Source of the DNA: Herbidospora sakaeratensis
GTDB taxonomy: Bacteria > Actinomycetota > Actinomycetes > Streptosporangiales > Streptosporangiaceae
Length of the DNA: 64,000 nucleotides
Assembly: GCF_001570525.1 (NCBI RefSeq)
Contig: NZ_BBXC01000012.1
Coordinates: 39,140-103,139 of the forward strand
Direction: 5' to 3'
The position numbers were made by a program, and so were the translations under genes. Below are positions 41,421 to 47,903 of the stretch, in pieces. The notes under the pieces were generated by a model. It was not told the origin of the DNA, did not search any database, and saw only the letters and a program-made list of their open reading frames with translations. Positions within the stretch are counted from its first letter, which is position 1, and each line of letters begins with the position of its first letter.

Positions 41421-41434
41421 GGACGCTGACGTCC
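41421..41434. promoter_or_regulatory. Inverted repeat GGACG-CTGA-CGTCC before hmgA (possible IclR operator)
   Basis: Perfect 5-bp arms with a 4-nt loop lie 23 bp upstream of the hmgA ATG, right after the IclR stop. On the minus strand TATAGT overlaps the IclR stop just upstream and could be a -10 box. The placement suits repression by the adjacent IclR protein. Confidence 0.4.
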
Positions 41435-41435
41435 A

Positions 41436-42071
41436 CTATACGTCAAGCGCCTCCCCGAGCTCCTTGGCGGCCTCCGACACGAGCGGCCCCGCGACCGAGA
41501 CGTCGAGATCGCCGAACGAGATGATCCCGACCGACGCCTCCAGCCACTCGAGCCCCGTGATCGGCGCGGCCACCCCGCGGGCTCCCTCCTGAAGCTGCCC
41601 CTCGGTGGCCTGAACACGCGGCTTGCCCTCCCGCAAGGAGAGGATGGCCAGCCCCGCGGCCCCCTTCGACAGCGGATGACGGGATCCTGCCCGGTAGGCG
41701 ACGTGGAGATTCGTCCACGACGGCTCGACCACCGCGATGGCCAGCCCCTCGCCGCCCTCGGCCACGGTCAGGTGGGCGGTCGCCCCCGACGCCTCCGCCA
41801 GCCGCCGCAGCGCCGGCACGGCCGTCGCCATCAGCAACGGCTGGACCGCCTGGGCCAGCTTGACCACCCCGAACCCGAGCAGCACCCGCCCGGCGGCGTC
41901 GCGCCGCGCGAACCCCTCGTTCTGCAACGAGGCGATCAGCCGGTAGACGACGGGCCGGCTGACGGCCAGCGCGGCGGCCAGCTCCGTCGGGGTCATCCCG
42001 GTGGGGGTCTCCGCGAGGAGACGGAGCAGTCTCAGCCCGCGCTCAAGGGTCTGTGCCGACTCAACAGCCAT
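41436..42071 (-). CDS. IclR family transcriptional regulator
   Basis: 211 residues. The N-terminal winged helix is ERGLRLLRLLAETPTGMTPTELAAALAVSRPVVYRLIASLQNEGF. The C-terminal effector domain carries YRAGSRHPLSKGAAGLAILS, the usual ligand-pocket signature; it is slightly short compared with the ~250-residue norm. CATAAT lies exactly 7 nt before the ATG, so it is probably leaderless. It is likely the local regulator of homogentisate catabolism. Confidence 0.92.
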   Translation of the reverse strand: MAVESAQTLERGLRLLRLLAETPTGMTPTELAAALAVSRPVVYRLIASLQNEGFARRDAAGRVLLGFGVVKLAQAVQPLLMATAVPALRRLAEASGATAHLTVAEGGEGLAIAVVEPSWTNLHVAYRAGSRHPLSKGAAGLAILSLREGKPRVQATEGQLQEGARGVAAPITGLEWLEASVGIISFGDLDVSVAGPLVSEAAKELGEALDV

Positions 42072-42077
42072 GGGGAC

Positions 42078-42084
42078 GATTATG
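42078..42084. promoter_or_regulatory. Overlapping divergent -10 boxes between IclR and FAD oxidase
   Basis: On the minus strand CATAAT (42084-42079) lies 7 nt before the IclR ATG. On the plus strand GATTAT (42078-42083) lies 6 nt before the oxidase GTG. The two start codons are 18 bp apart. Confidence 0.45.
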
Positions 42085-42089
42085 AAACG

Positions 42090-43187
42090 GTGCAGAACGT
42101 GATTGTGGTGGGCGCGGGGATCTGGGGTGCGTCACTGGCCCTCCGGCTGGCGGAGTCGGGCCGCCGGGTGACCCTCATCGAGCGCCTCGACGGAGACGAC
42201 CCCCGCCGGGCCAGCGCCGGGGAGACCCGCCTGGTGCGCTCGGCCCACGGGACGTCGGAGTTCTATTCGCGGATGGCCTGGGAGTCGACCCGCGAGTGGC
42301 TGGCCCTCAACGAGCGGACGGGCGAGCAGATCTTCCTGCCACAGGGGGTGATGTGGTTCGGCCGCGAGGCCGACGGCTGGGAACTGCGCAGCGCCGAGGT
42401 CCTGAGAACCCTCGGCATCCCCTGCACGTTGCTCGACCCCGCCGAAGCGGCGAGGTTCTACCCCGAGATGCGCCACGACGACCTGGCCACGGTCCTCTAC
42501 GAACCGGAGGCGGGCGTGGTCAGGGCCCGGCGCGCGACCGAGGTGACGACCGGCCTGGCCCAGGACGCCGGGGTGACCCTGCTCAGGGGCACGGCCAGGC
42601 CCGCCGGGCGCGGGGTCGTCGTCGACGGCGAGCGCCTGACCGCCGACCAGGTCGTCTGGGCCTGCGGGGCCTGGTTGCCCGGCCTGTTCGAGGGCCTGCC
42701 GATCACGGTCACCCGCCAGGACACCACCCACTTCGCCGCCGGCTGGACCGGCGTGCCCGCGTTCTGCGACTACAGCGGCTCCGCCTACGGCCACGGCGAC
42801 GTCGGCGGCCACGGCATGAAGATCACCAGCGACGTCGAGGGGGAACCCGGCTTCGACCCGGACTCGCCGCGCGGCGAGATCCTGGCCGCGAGCGAGCAAC
42901 GGGCCCGCGACTACCTGGCCCGCCGGTTCCCCTCGCTGGCCGAGGTCCCGCTGGGCCTCACCCAGGTCTGCCAGTACGCCCTCACCCCCGACGGCGAGTG
43001 GGTCATCGCCGAGGTCGACGACGGCGTCTGGGTGCTGGGCGGCGACAGCGGCCACGGCTTCAAGCACGCGCCGGTCCTGGCGTCGTACGTGACCTCGGTC
43101 CTGAACGGCGAGGCGGCGATCGATCCCCGGTTCGGCCTCCACCCGAGGGAAAACGCGCGCGGCCTGCGGACCAGCGGCGAGACGTGA
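42090..43187 (+). CDS. FAD-dependent oxidase, sarcosine/N-methyltryptophan oxidase-like
   Basis: 365 residues from the GTG at 42090; the GTG at 42099 is also possible. The Rossmann FAD motif is VVGAGIWGASLALRLAESG, followed by the DAO-family RASAGETRLVRSAHG segment. The C-terminus has CQYALTPDGEWVIAEVD and LGGDSGHGFKHAP, the covalent-flavin-region pattern of monomeric sarcosine oxidase relatives. It probably oxidises an N-methyl or secondary amino acid, forming hydrogen peroxide. It is divergent from the IclR gene and may share its control. Confidence 0.85.
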   Translation: MQNVIVVGAGIWGASLALRLAESGRRVTLIERLDGDDPRRASAGETRLVRSAHGTSEFYSRMAWESTREWLALNERTGEQIFLPQGVMWFGREADGWELRSAEVLRTLGIPCTLLDPAEAARFYPEMRHDDLATVLYEPEAGVVRARRATEVTTGLAQDAGVTLLRGTARPAGRGVVVDGERLTADQVVWACGAWLPGLFEGLPITVTRQDTTHFAAGWTGVPAFCDYSGSAYGHGDVGGHGMKITSDVEGEPGFDPDSPRGEILAASEQRARDYLARRFPSLAEVPLGLTQVCQYALTPDGEWVIAEVDDGVWVLGGDSGHGFKHAPVLASYVTSVLNGEAAIDPRFGLHPRENARGLRTSGET

Positions 43188-43200
43188 TCTACTGCCCGGC

Positions 43201-43539
43201 ATGGCGGATTTCGGGGCGACCGAGGAGATCGCGGTCGAAGGGGACAGGTCCGGCCGGGCGGCGTCGCTGCTCGGCAGGATCGTCGTGGCCGTGCTGGCCG
43301 CGGCGGTCCTGACCGCGTCGGCGGCCCCCGTCGCGCCCGCGATCTCGCCCGGCCTGGAGGGGGCGACCCCCATGGAGGCCCCGGAGGTCGACCTGGTCTG
43401 CGAGGGCGGCTGTCCGGCCGGTGACGGCGGCCAGCTGGGCGACGGGACCTCGCCCTTCCCCCGGGGCTACCGGGAGGAGGACCAGGAGTGCGCGGGCGAG
43501 GGCTGCGCCGTCGCTCCGCAGGACGCCGTCGACAAGTAG
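43201..43539 (+). CDS. Hypothetical exported/membrane-anchored small protein
   Basis: 112 residues, ATG start 13 bp after the FAD oxidase stop. A charged N-terminus is followed by one hydrophobic stretch (RIVVAVLAAAVLTASAAPVAPA) that could be a signal or anchor. The rest is acidic and Gly-rich, with two CEGG/CPAG and CAGEGC clusters. TCTACT lies 7 nt before the ATG as a weak -10. No family is recognised. Confidence 0.5.
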   Translation: MADFGATEEIAVEGDRSGRAASLLGRIVVAVLAAAVLTASAAPVAPAISPGLEGATPMEAPEVDLVCEGGCPAGDGGQLGDGTSPFPRGYREEDQECAGEGCAVAPQDAVDK

Positions 43540-43558
43540 GAGATTTCCTACGTATAGT
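43536..43558 (+). promoter_or_regulatory. Leaderless promoter with perfect operator palindrome for ArsR gene
   Basis: GTAGGA-GATT-TCCTAC (43536-43551) is a perfect 6-4-6 inverted repeat. TATAGT (43553-43558) follows as a -10 box and lies exactly 7 nt before the ArsR ATG. A dimer bound to the palindrome would occlude the polymerase. Confidence 0.6.
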
Positions 43559-43565
43559 GTCTGAC

Positions 43566-43904
43566 ATGCACATCTTGTCAGGCGAGGAACGGGTGTTCGC
43601 CGCGTTGGCCAGCCCCGTCCGCCGGGAGGTGCTGCGGCTCCTGCGCGACGCGGGCCCGCAGCCGGTCACCGATCTCGCCGCCCACTTCGACATGGCCCGC
43701 CCGAGCTTCTCCGAACACCTGCGCGTGCTGCGCGAGGCCGGTCTGGTCAGCGAGTCCCGCGCCGGCCGTCAGCGGCTCTACCGCCTGGAGGGCGCGGCGC
43801 TCTACGAGGTCCAGGAATGGCTCAACCCGTTCGAACGCTTCTGGCGCGACCGGCTCACCGCGATCGGCGGCGTGCTCGACTCCCTGGACGGTGACGAGTC
43901 GTGA
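43566..43904 (+). CDS. ArsR family transcriptional regulator
   Basis: 112 residues. The winged helix covers ERVFAALASPVRREVLRLLRDAG, then VTDLAAHFDMARPSFSEHLRVLREAGLVSESRAGRQRLYRL. No metal-binding CxC motif is present, so this is the AHSA1-associated, non-metal subtype. The ATG at 43566 fits the leaderless promoter; the in-frame upstream extension overlaps the previous gene and the operator. The stop overlaps the GTG of the SRPBCC gene. Confidence 0.92.
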   Translation: MHILSGEERVFAALASPVRREVLRLLRDAGPQPVTDLAAHFDMARPSFSEHLRVLREAGLVSESRAGRQRLYRLEGAALYEVQEWLNPFERFWRDRLTAIGGVLDSLDGDES

Positions 43905-44347
43905 ACGACGATCTGACCACGATCAAGGTCGACCAGTTCCTGGCGCATCCGCCCGCGAAGGTGTGGCGGGTGCTCACCGAGCCCGACCTGATCGCCAAGT
44001 GGCTCATGCCCGGCGACTTCCGGCTGGAGGTCGGCCACCGCTACACCATGGAGACCCGCGCCATCCCGGCCACCGGCTTCTCGGGGCTGGTGCGGGCCGA
44101 GGTGCTGGCCTTCGAACCCCTGCGCATGCTGCGCATCGGCTGGGACGACGCCGCCGCACCCGGGAAGACCGGCTGGACCATCACCTGGACGCTGGTCGCG
44201 GAGGGCCGGGGCACCCGCCTCTTCCTCACCCACGAGGGCTTCGACCCCGACGACCCGCTGCAGACGCAGGCCCGGACCATCATGGGCGGCGGCTGGCGCG
44301 GCATGGTCACCCGCCGCCTCGGAGAGATCCTCGCCGACCTCGACTGA
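43901..44347 (+). CDS. SRPBCC / AHSA1-like protein
   Basis: 148 residues of the Bet v1-like helix-grip fold: PAKVWRVLTEPDLIAKWLMPGDFRLEVGHRYTM at the start and GWTITWTLVAEGRGTRLFLTHEGF in the later strands. Such proteins are routinely co-encoded with this kind of ArsR regulator and probably bind a hydrophobic ligand. Translational coupling through GTGA. A hairpin follows at 44364. Confidence 0.9.
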   Translation: MNDDLTTIKVDQFLAHPPAKVWRVLTEPDLIAKWLMPGDFRLEVGHRYTMETRAIPATGFSGLVRAEVLAFEPLRMLRIGWDDAAAPGKTGWTITWTLVAEGRGTRLFLTHEGFDPDDPLQTQARTIMGGGWRGMVTRRLGEILADLD

Positions 44348-44363
44348 TCGCGGGCATGAAGAA

Positions 44364-44393
44364 GCCGGGGTGAACGATCGCCCGCACCCCGGC
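44364..44393. terminator. Hairpin between convergent genes
   Basis: GCCGGGGTG (44364-44372) pairs with CACCCCGGC (44385-44393) across a 12-nt loop. It separates the SRPBCC gene from the convergent EF-hand gene and may serve both. Confidence 0.6.
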
Positions 44394-44411
44394 CGAGTCG
44401 TCGCTCTGCGC

Positions 44412-44618
44412 CTAGCGGGAGGACTCCAGCCAGTTGCCGAACTCCGACAGGTTGATCAGGCCGTCGCCGTCGCCGTCGACCTTGGCGATCACCGCGGCGG
44501 CGCCCGCCTCACCGAGGGGCTGGCCGAGCAGATCCGCCAGGCGGGTCAGCTCCTCGGCCGAGATGAGGCCGTCGCCATCGGCGTCGACGAGGGCGAAGGT
44601 GGGAGCGTACTCGCTCAT
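44412..44618 (-). CDS. Small EF-hand calcium-binding protein
   Basis: 68 residues with two canonical EF-hand loops: DADGDGLISAEE and DGDGDGLINLSE. The Asp/Asp/Asp/Glu coordinating positions are complete in both. GGAGGA precedes the ATG. It has no signal peptide, so it is probably a cytoplasmic calcium buffer or switch of the short calerythrin kind found in Streptomyces. It is divergent from the KdpE-like gene. Confidence 0.93.
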   Translation of the reverse strand: MSEYAPTFALVDADGDGLISAEELTRLADLLGQPLGEAGAAAVIAKVDGDGDGLINLSEFGNWLESSR

Positions 44619-44678
44619 GATTTCCTCCTCAGATACGCGATCAGCACCCTAGCGGGATATCTCTTCCCAAGAGCGGCG

Positions 44679-44684
44679 TAGCCT
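44679..44684 (+). promoter_or_regulatory. -10-like box of a leaderless transcript
   Basis: TAGCCT lies exactly 7 nt before the ATG of the KdpE-like gene, with no ribosome-binding site in between. Confidence 0.5.
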
Positions 44685-44691
44685 CGCATTC

Positions 44692-45360
44692 ATGACGCGG
44701 ATCCTCGTTGTCGACGATGAGCCCCAGCTGCTGCGCGCGCTGCGGATCAACCTGGCGGCCCGCGAGTACGACGTGGCCGTGGCGGCCGACGGCGCCGCCG
44801 CGCTGCGCCTGGCCGCCGACTGGCACCCCGACCTGGTCGTGCTGGACCTCGGCCTGCCCGACCTTGACGGGGTCGAGGTCATCCACGGCCTGCGCGGCTG
44901 GACGAAGGTGCCGATCATCGTGCTGTCGGGCCGGTCGGGCAGCCTCGACAAGGTCGGCGCCCTCGACGCGGGCGCCGACGACTACGTGACCAAGCCCTTC
45001 GGCATCGACGAGCTCCTGGCCCGCATCCGCGCGGTCACCCGCCGCAGCGCCTCGGCCGGCGCCGAACCGGTGACGGTGAAGATCGGCGACCACGTGGTCG
45101 ACCTGTCCGACAAGACCATCTCGGGCGGGGTGCGGCTCACGCCCACCGAGTGGCACCTCCTGGAGATCCTGGTCCGCAACCCCGGCAAGCTGATCAGCCA
45201 GCGCCAACTGCTGACCGAGGTGTGGGGCCCGGCCTACCTCAAGGAGACCCACTACCTGCGCCAGTACTTCGCCCAGCTCCGCCGCAAGCTGGAGTCCGAC
45301 CCCGCCCACCCGATCCACCTGGTCACCGAACCGGGCATGGGCTACCGCTTCCAGCCGTAG
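44692..45360 (+). CDS. OmpR-family response regulator, KdpE-like (orphan)
   Basis: 222 residues. Receiver motifs are VVDDEPQ, VVLDLGLPDLDG, IVLSGRSG and YVTKPFG. The effector domain has the KdpE-type LTPTEWHLLEILVRNPGKLISQRQLLTEVWGP and THYLRQYFAQLRRKLE. KdpE normally pairs with the KdpD kinase to control the Kdp potassium pump, but neither kdpD nor kdpFABC is next to it here. A terminator follows at 45436. Confidence 0.88.
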   Translation: MTRILVVDDEPQLLRALRINLAAREYDVAVAADGAAALRLAADWHPDLVVLDLGLPDLDGVEVIHGLRGWTKVPIIVLSGRSGSLDKVGALDAGADDYVTKPFGIDELLARIRAVTRRSASAGAEPVTVKIGDHVVDLSDKTISGGVRLTPTEWHLLEILVRNPGKLISQRQLLTEVWGPAYLKETHYLRQYFAQLRRKLESDPAHPIHLVTEPGMGYRFQP

Positions 45361-45435
45361 ACACCGCCGGAGCGCCCGCGCCCGGCCGGTTGCCAGGTCC
45401 CGCGACCGTGCCGCTTGTGGTCATCCGGCAGTGCA

Positions 45436-45475
45436 AAGCCCGGCCGCGCCCAGGGGGGTAGGCGCGACCGGGCTT
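45436..45475. terminator. Hairpin terminator between convergent KdpE-like and SGNH genes
   Basis: AAGCCCGGCCGCGCC (45436-45450) pairs with GGCGCGACCGGGCTT (45461-45475), with one mismatch and a 10-nt G-rich loop. Confidence 0.75.
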
Positions 45476-45520
45476 CGTAGCACCTCGCGGGGCCGTTCCC
45501 GGGGCGGGTCCGCGAGGGGG

Positions 45521-46615
45521 TCAGCCGGCCGTGCAGGTGGGCACGGGGGCGGTGTTGGTGCCGTTCCAGGAGCCGAGGAAGCCGAAGGTGGCGGTGGCGC
45601 CCGCGCCCAGGCTGCCGTTGTAGACGGCGTTGCGGACCGTCACCTGGCCGCCCGACTGGGTGTGGGAGCCGTTCCAGAGCTGGGTGATCTGCTGGCCGTT
45701 GGCGAAGGTCCACCGGACCGTCCACGCGGTGATCGCCGTGTTGCCCGCCTTGACGACGACCTCGCCCTGGAAGCCGCCGCCCCACTGGCCGCCCGGCGTG
45801 TAGGTCGCCGTGCATCCGCCGGGCTGCGGCGAGGGCGACGGCGAGGGCGACGGAGAAGGCGAGGGCGACGGAGAAGGGGTCGGTGACGGCGTGGGAGTGG
45901 GGGTGGGGGACGGGGTGGTGCCGTTGATGGCGGCGGTCAGGGCCGGGTACCAGGCGTTGGCCATCTTCTGGTCGCCCGCCGCGTTCGGGTGCACGCCGTC
46001 GTAGGTGTCGGCGGCGGTGCTGAAGTTCGTCCACTGGTCGACGACCACGATCGGGGACTGGGCCGTGGTGCGGGCGGCGGCCCAGGCGGGGATCGCGTTG
46101 TTCAGGTTGACCGTGCGCTGAGCGCACTCGCCGCAGGTCGACGGGTTCATCGGAATGATCTTGGCGACCAGGATCTTCATCGCGGGGTTCTTGGCCCGCA
46201 TCTGGGTGACCAGGGTCGAGTAGGCGTCGAGGATCTGCTGGGTCGAGCGGTTGCTCCAGACGTCGTTGGTGCCGAAGTGCATGAGCACGATGTCGGGGCT
46301 GGTGGCGTTCAGCCAGCCGACGAGCTGGTTCTGCGCCGCCACGTTGGTCACCAGGTAGCCGCCGTGGCCCTCGTTGTCGCCGTCGTAACTGAAACCGCAG
46401 CCCTGCGGGCCGAGCGTGCCGACCATGTCGACGGAGGTGTAACCCGTCTGCTGGAGGCGTTGCCACAACAGGGCCCGCCAGCAGCCGGGAGAACCGGTGA
46501 TCGAGTCGCCCAGGGGCATGATCCGCACCGTGGCCGCCTCGGCGGGCCGCGTGACGAAGAACGCGGCGAGCAGCACCAGAGCCGCCACCAGGGCGCTCAT
46601 CTTCGACGTCTTCAC
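45521..46615 (-). CDS. Secreted SGNH/GDSL esterase with CBM2 (CE3-like)
   Basis: 364 residues, GTG start. A signal peptide (ALVAALVLLAAFFVTRPAEA) is followed by an SGNH hydrolase: GDSIT nucleophile block, GGYLVTN, HFGTNDV and the DGVHPN Asp-His block. This pattern fits carbohydrate esterase family 3 (acetylxylan esterase). A Ser/Pro/Thr linker of ~30 residues joins it to a CBM2 cellulose-binding module (CTATYTPGGQWGGGFQGEVVV, ending in CTAG). It probably removes acetyl groups from xylan outside the cell, complementing the GH10 xylanase. Confidence 0.9.
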   Translation of the reverse strand: MKTSKMSALVAALVLLAAFFVTRPAEAATVRIMPLGDSITGSPGCWRALLWQRLQQTGYTSVDMVGTLGPQGCGFSYDGDNEGHGGYLVTNVAAQNQLVGWLNATSPDIVLMHFGTNDVWSNRSTQQILDAYSTLVTQMRAKNPAMKILVAKIIPMNPSTCGECAQRTVNLNNAIPAWAAARTTAQSPIVVVDQWTNFSTAADTYDGVHPNAAGDQKMANAWYPALTAAINGTTPSPTPTPTPSPTPSPSPSPSPSPSPSPSPQPGGCTATYTPGGQWGGGFQGEVVVKAGNTAITAWTVRWTFANGQQITQLWNGSHTQSGGQVTVRNAVYNGSLGAGATATFGFLGSWNGTNTAPVPTCTAG

Positions 46616-46660
46616 GGGCGGATGGTAAGAAGACGAACCGGTCAGCTCCTAGAAACTTCT

Positions 46661-46686
46661 TCTGACCCGGGGCTCTGACCTGGGGC
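46661..46686 (+). repeat. Tandem 13-bp repeat upstream of the SGNH esterase gene
   Basis: TCTGACCCGGGGC (46661-46673) and TCTGACCTGGGGC (46674-46686) differ by one base. They lie 45-71 bp upstream of the esterase start, in the gap after the ketopantoate-reductase-like gene, and could bind a regulator. Confidence 0.45.
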
Positions 46687-46700
46687 GACGTATGTACGTT

Positions 46701-47660
46701 TCAGATCAGGGCCGTCAACTCGCCCACGGAGGAGGAGCCCGGCGGGCGCGACGCATGGGCCGCGTGGTTCGCCTCACGCTGGAGCATGGCGTTCACCGGG
46801 GTCGCCACCCCGTGGAGGCGGCCGAGCAGCACGATCTCGCCGTTGAGATAGTCGGCCTCGATCGTGCCGCTGCCCTTGGCCAGGCTCTGCCACGACGATC
46901 CGCCGGGCCGGGGCACACCCTCGATCTCGCCGTGCTCGACCAGGCGCCCGCGCCGGGCGCGTTCCTCCTCGGGGGTGGTCACCTCGACGCCGGCGGCGGC
47001 CAGCGCCGCGAGGCCCTCCTCGCGGGCCCGCCGGGCCAGGTCGAGCCCGGCGGGGTCGGGGCCGACCAGGGCTTCGACGGCGTTGCCGAGGTTGCCGAGG
47101 AGCTTGCCGTACTTCCAGCGCATGATCGCGGGGTCGGCCCAGGAGGCGAAGCCGCTGCGGTCGAGGTCGGCGGCGATCGTCTCGGACAGTTTGTCCACAC
47201 CCTGTGGATAACGTCCGACGGGCAGCATGCCGGAGGCGGGGGTGCCGTAGGCGACGATCGTGCCGGGCTCCAGGTGCAGGGCGGGCATCCAGACCAGCAT
47301 CCCGTAGACGTCGGCGAACAACCGCAGGGCGAGGCGCTCGTTCTCGACGGCGTTCTGCGCGCAGACCACCGGCAGGCCGTCGGCGTGCGGGGCCCACGCC
47401 GAAAGGGCCGCCGCGGTGTCCTGGGTCTTGGTCGCGACGACCAGCACGTCGCCCTCGCGCAGCTCCAGGTCGGCCGGGCCGCCCACGGCCGGGATCCGAA
47501 GTGTTTCCGATCCGTTGGGAGTGACGAAACGCAGCCCGGTTGAGCGCAGCGCGGCCAGATGAGACCCTCGGGCGGACAATACGACGTCGTGGCCGGACTG
47601 GTGGAGACGGGCGCCGATGGTGCCCCCGATGCCGCCGGCCCCGATGATGATGTAGCGCAT
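46701..47660 (-). CDS. Ketopantoate reductase (ApbA/PanE) family protein
   Basis: 319 residues. The ATG at 47660 starts directly on the Rossmann motif YIIIGAGGIGGTIGARL; the in-frame extension to 47705 is not conserved-looking. CAGAAT lies 7 nt upstream, so it may be leaderless. NADPH-contact segments VVATKTQDT and CAQNAVEN follow, and the catalytic Lys is in MRWKYGKLLGNLGNAVEAL. True PanE makes pantoate for coenzyme A; many family members reduce other 2-oxoacids, so the substrate is uncertain. Confidence 0.85.
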   Translation of the reverse strand: MRYIIIGAGGIGGTIGARLHQSGHDVVLSARGSHLAALRSTGLRFVTPNGSETLRIPAVGGPADLELREGDVLVVATKTQDTAAALSAWAPHADGLPVVCAQNAVENERLALRLFADVYGMLVWMPALHLEPGTIVAYGTPASGMLPVGRYPQGVDKLSETIAADLDRSGFASWADPAIMRWKYGKLLGNLGNAVEALVGPDPAGLDLARRAREEGLAALAAAGVEVTTPEEERARRGRLVEHGEIEGVPRPGGSSWQSLAKGSGTIEADYLNGEIVLLGRLHGVATPVNAMLQREANHAAHASRPPGSSSVGELTALI

Positions 47661-47793
47661 AGGCCCGATTCTGCCCGGCTTTACAGTCACGGAGGGTTCT
47701 GTCACCGTGACCGTGGAACGTTGACTTCGGCGGATTTCGGGTCACCCAATATGCTGCCCAAACGAAACCGCGGACCGCACGGAAGGAAGGCTC

Positions 47794-47886
47794 ATGTACA
47801 AGGAGTTCGCGATCGAGGTCGTGGTCTGGCTGATCCCGGTCGTCATCCTGCTGGGCCTCGCCTGGCTGGTCACCGCGACCGCCTAG
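47794..47886 (+). CDS. Small single-pass membrane peptide (30 aa)
   Basis: ATG start with a strong GGAAGGAAGG site 3 nt upstream. The peptide opens with YKEFAIE and has one hydrophobic helix (VVVWLIPVVILLGLAWLV), ending ATA before TAG. It sits in the divergent/convergent gap between the PanE-like and GH5-like genes, so it is a stand-alone unit on its strand. I know no homologue. The ribosome-binding site and clean membrane profile argue for expression. Confidence 0.55.
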   Translation: MYKEFAIEVVVWLIPVVILLGLAWLVTATA

Positions 47887-47903
47887 GTCCGACCGACCAG
47901 GCC

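Noticed and set aside
43566-43904. Metal-sensing ArsR/SmtB regulator
   Set aside because: The CxC-type metal site is absent and the partner gene is an SRPBCC protein, not a metal exporter.
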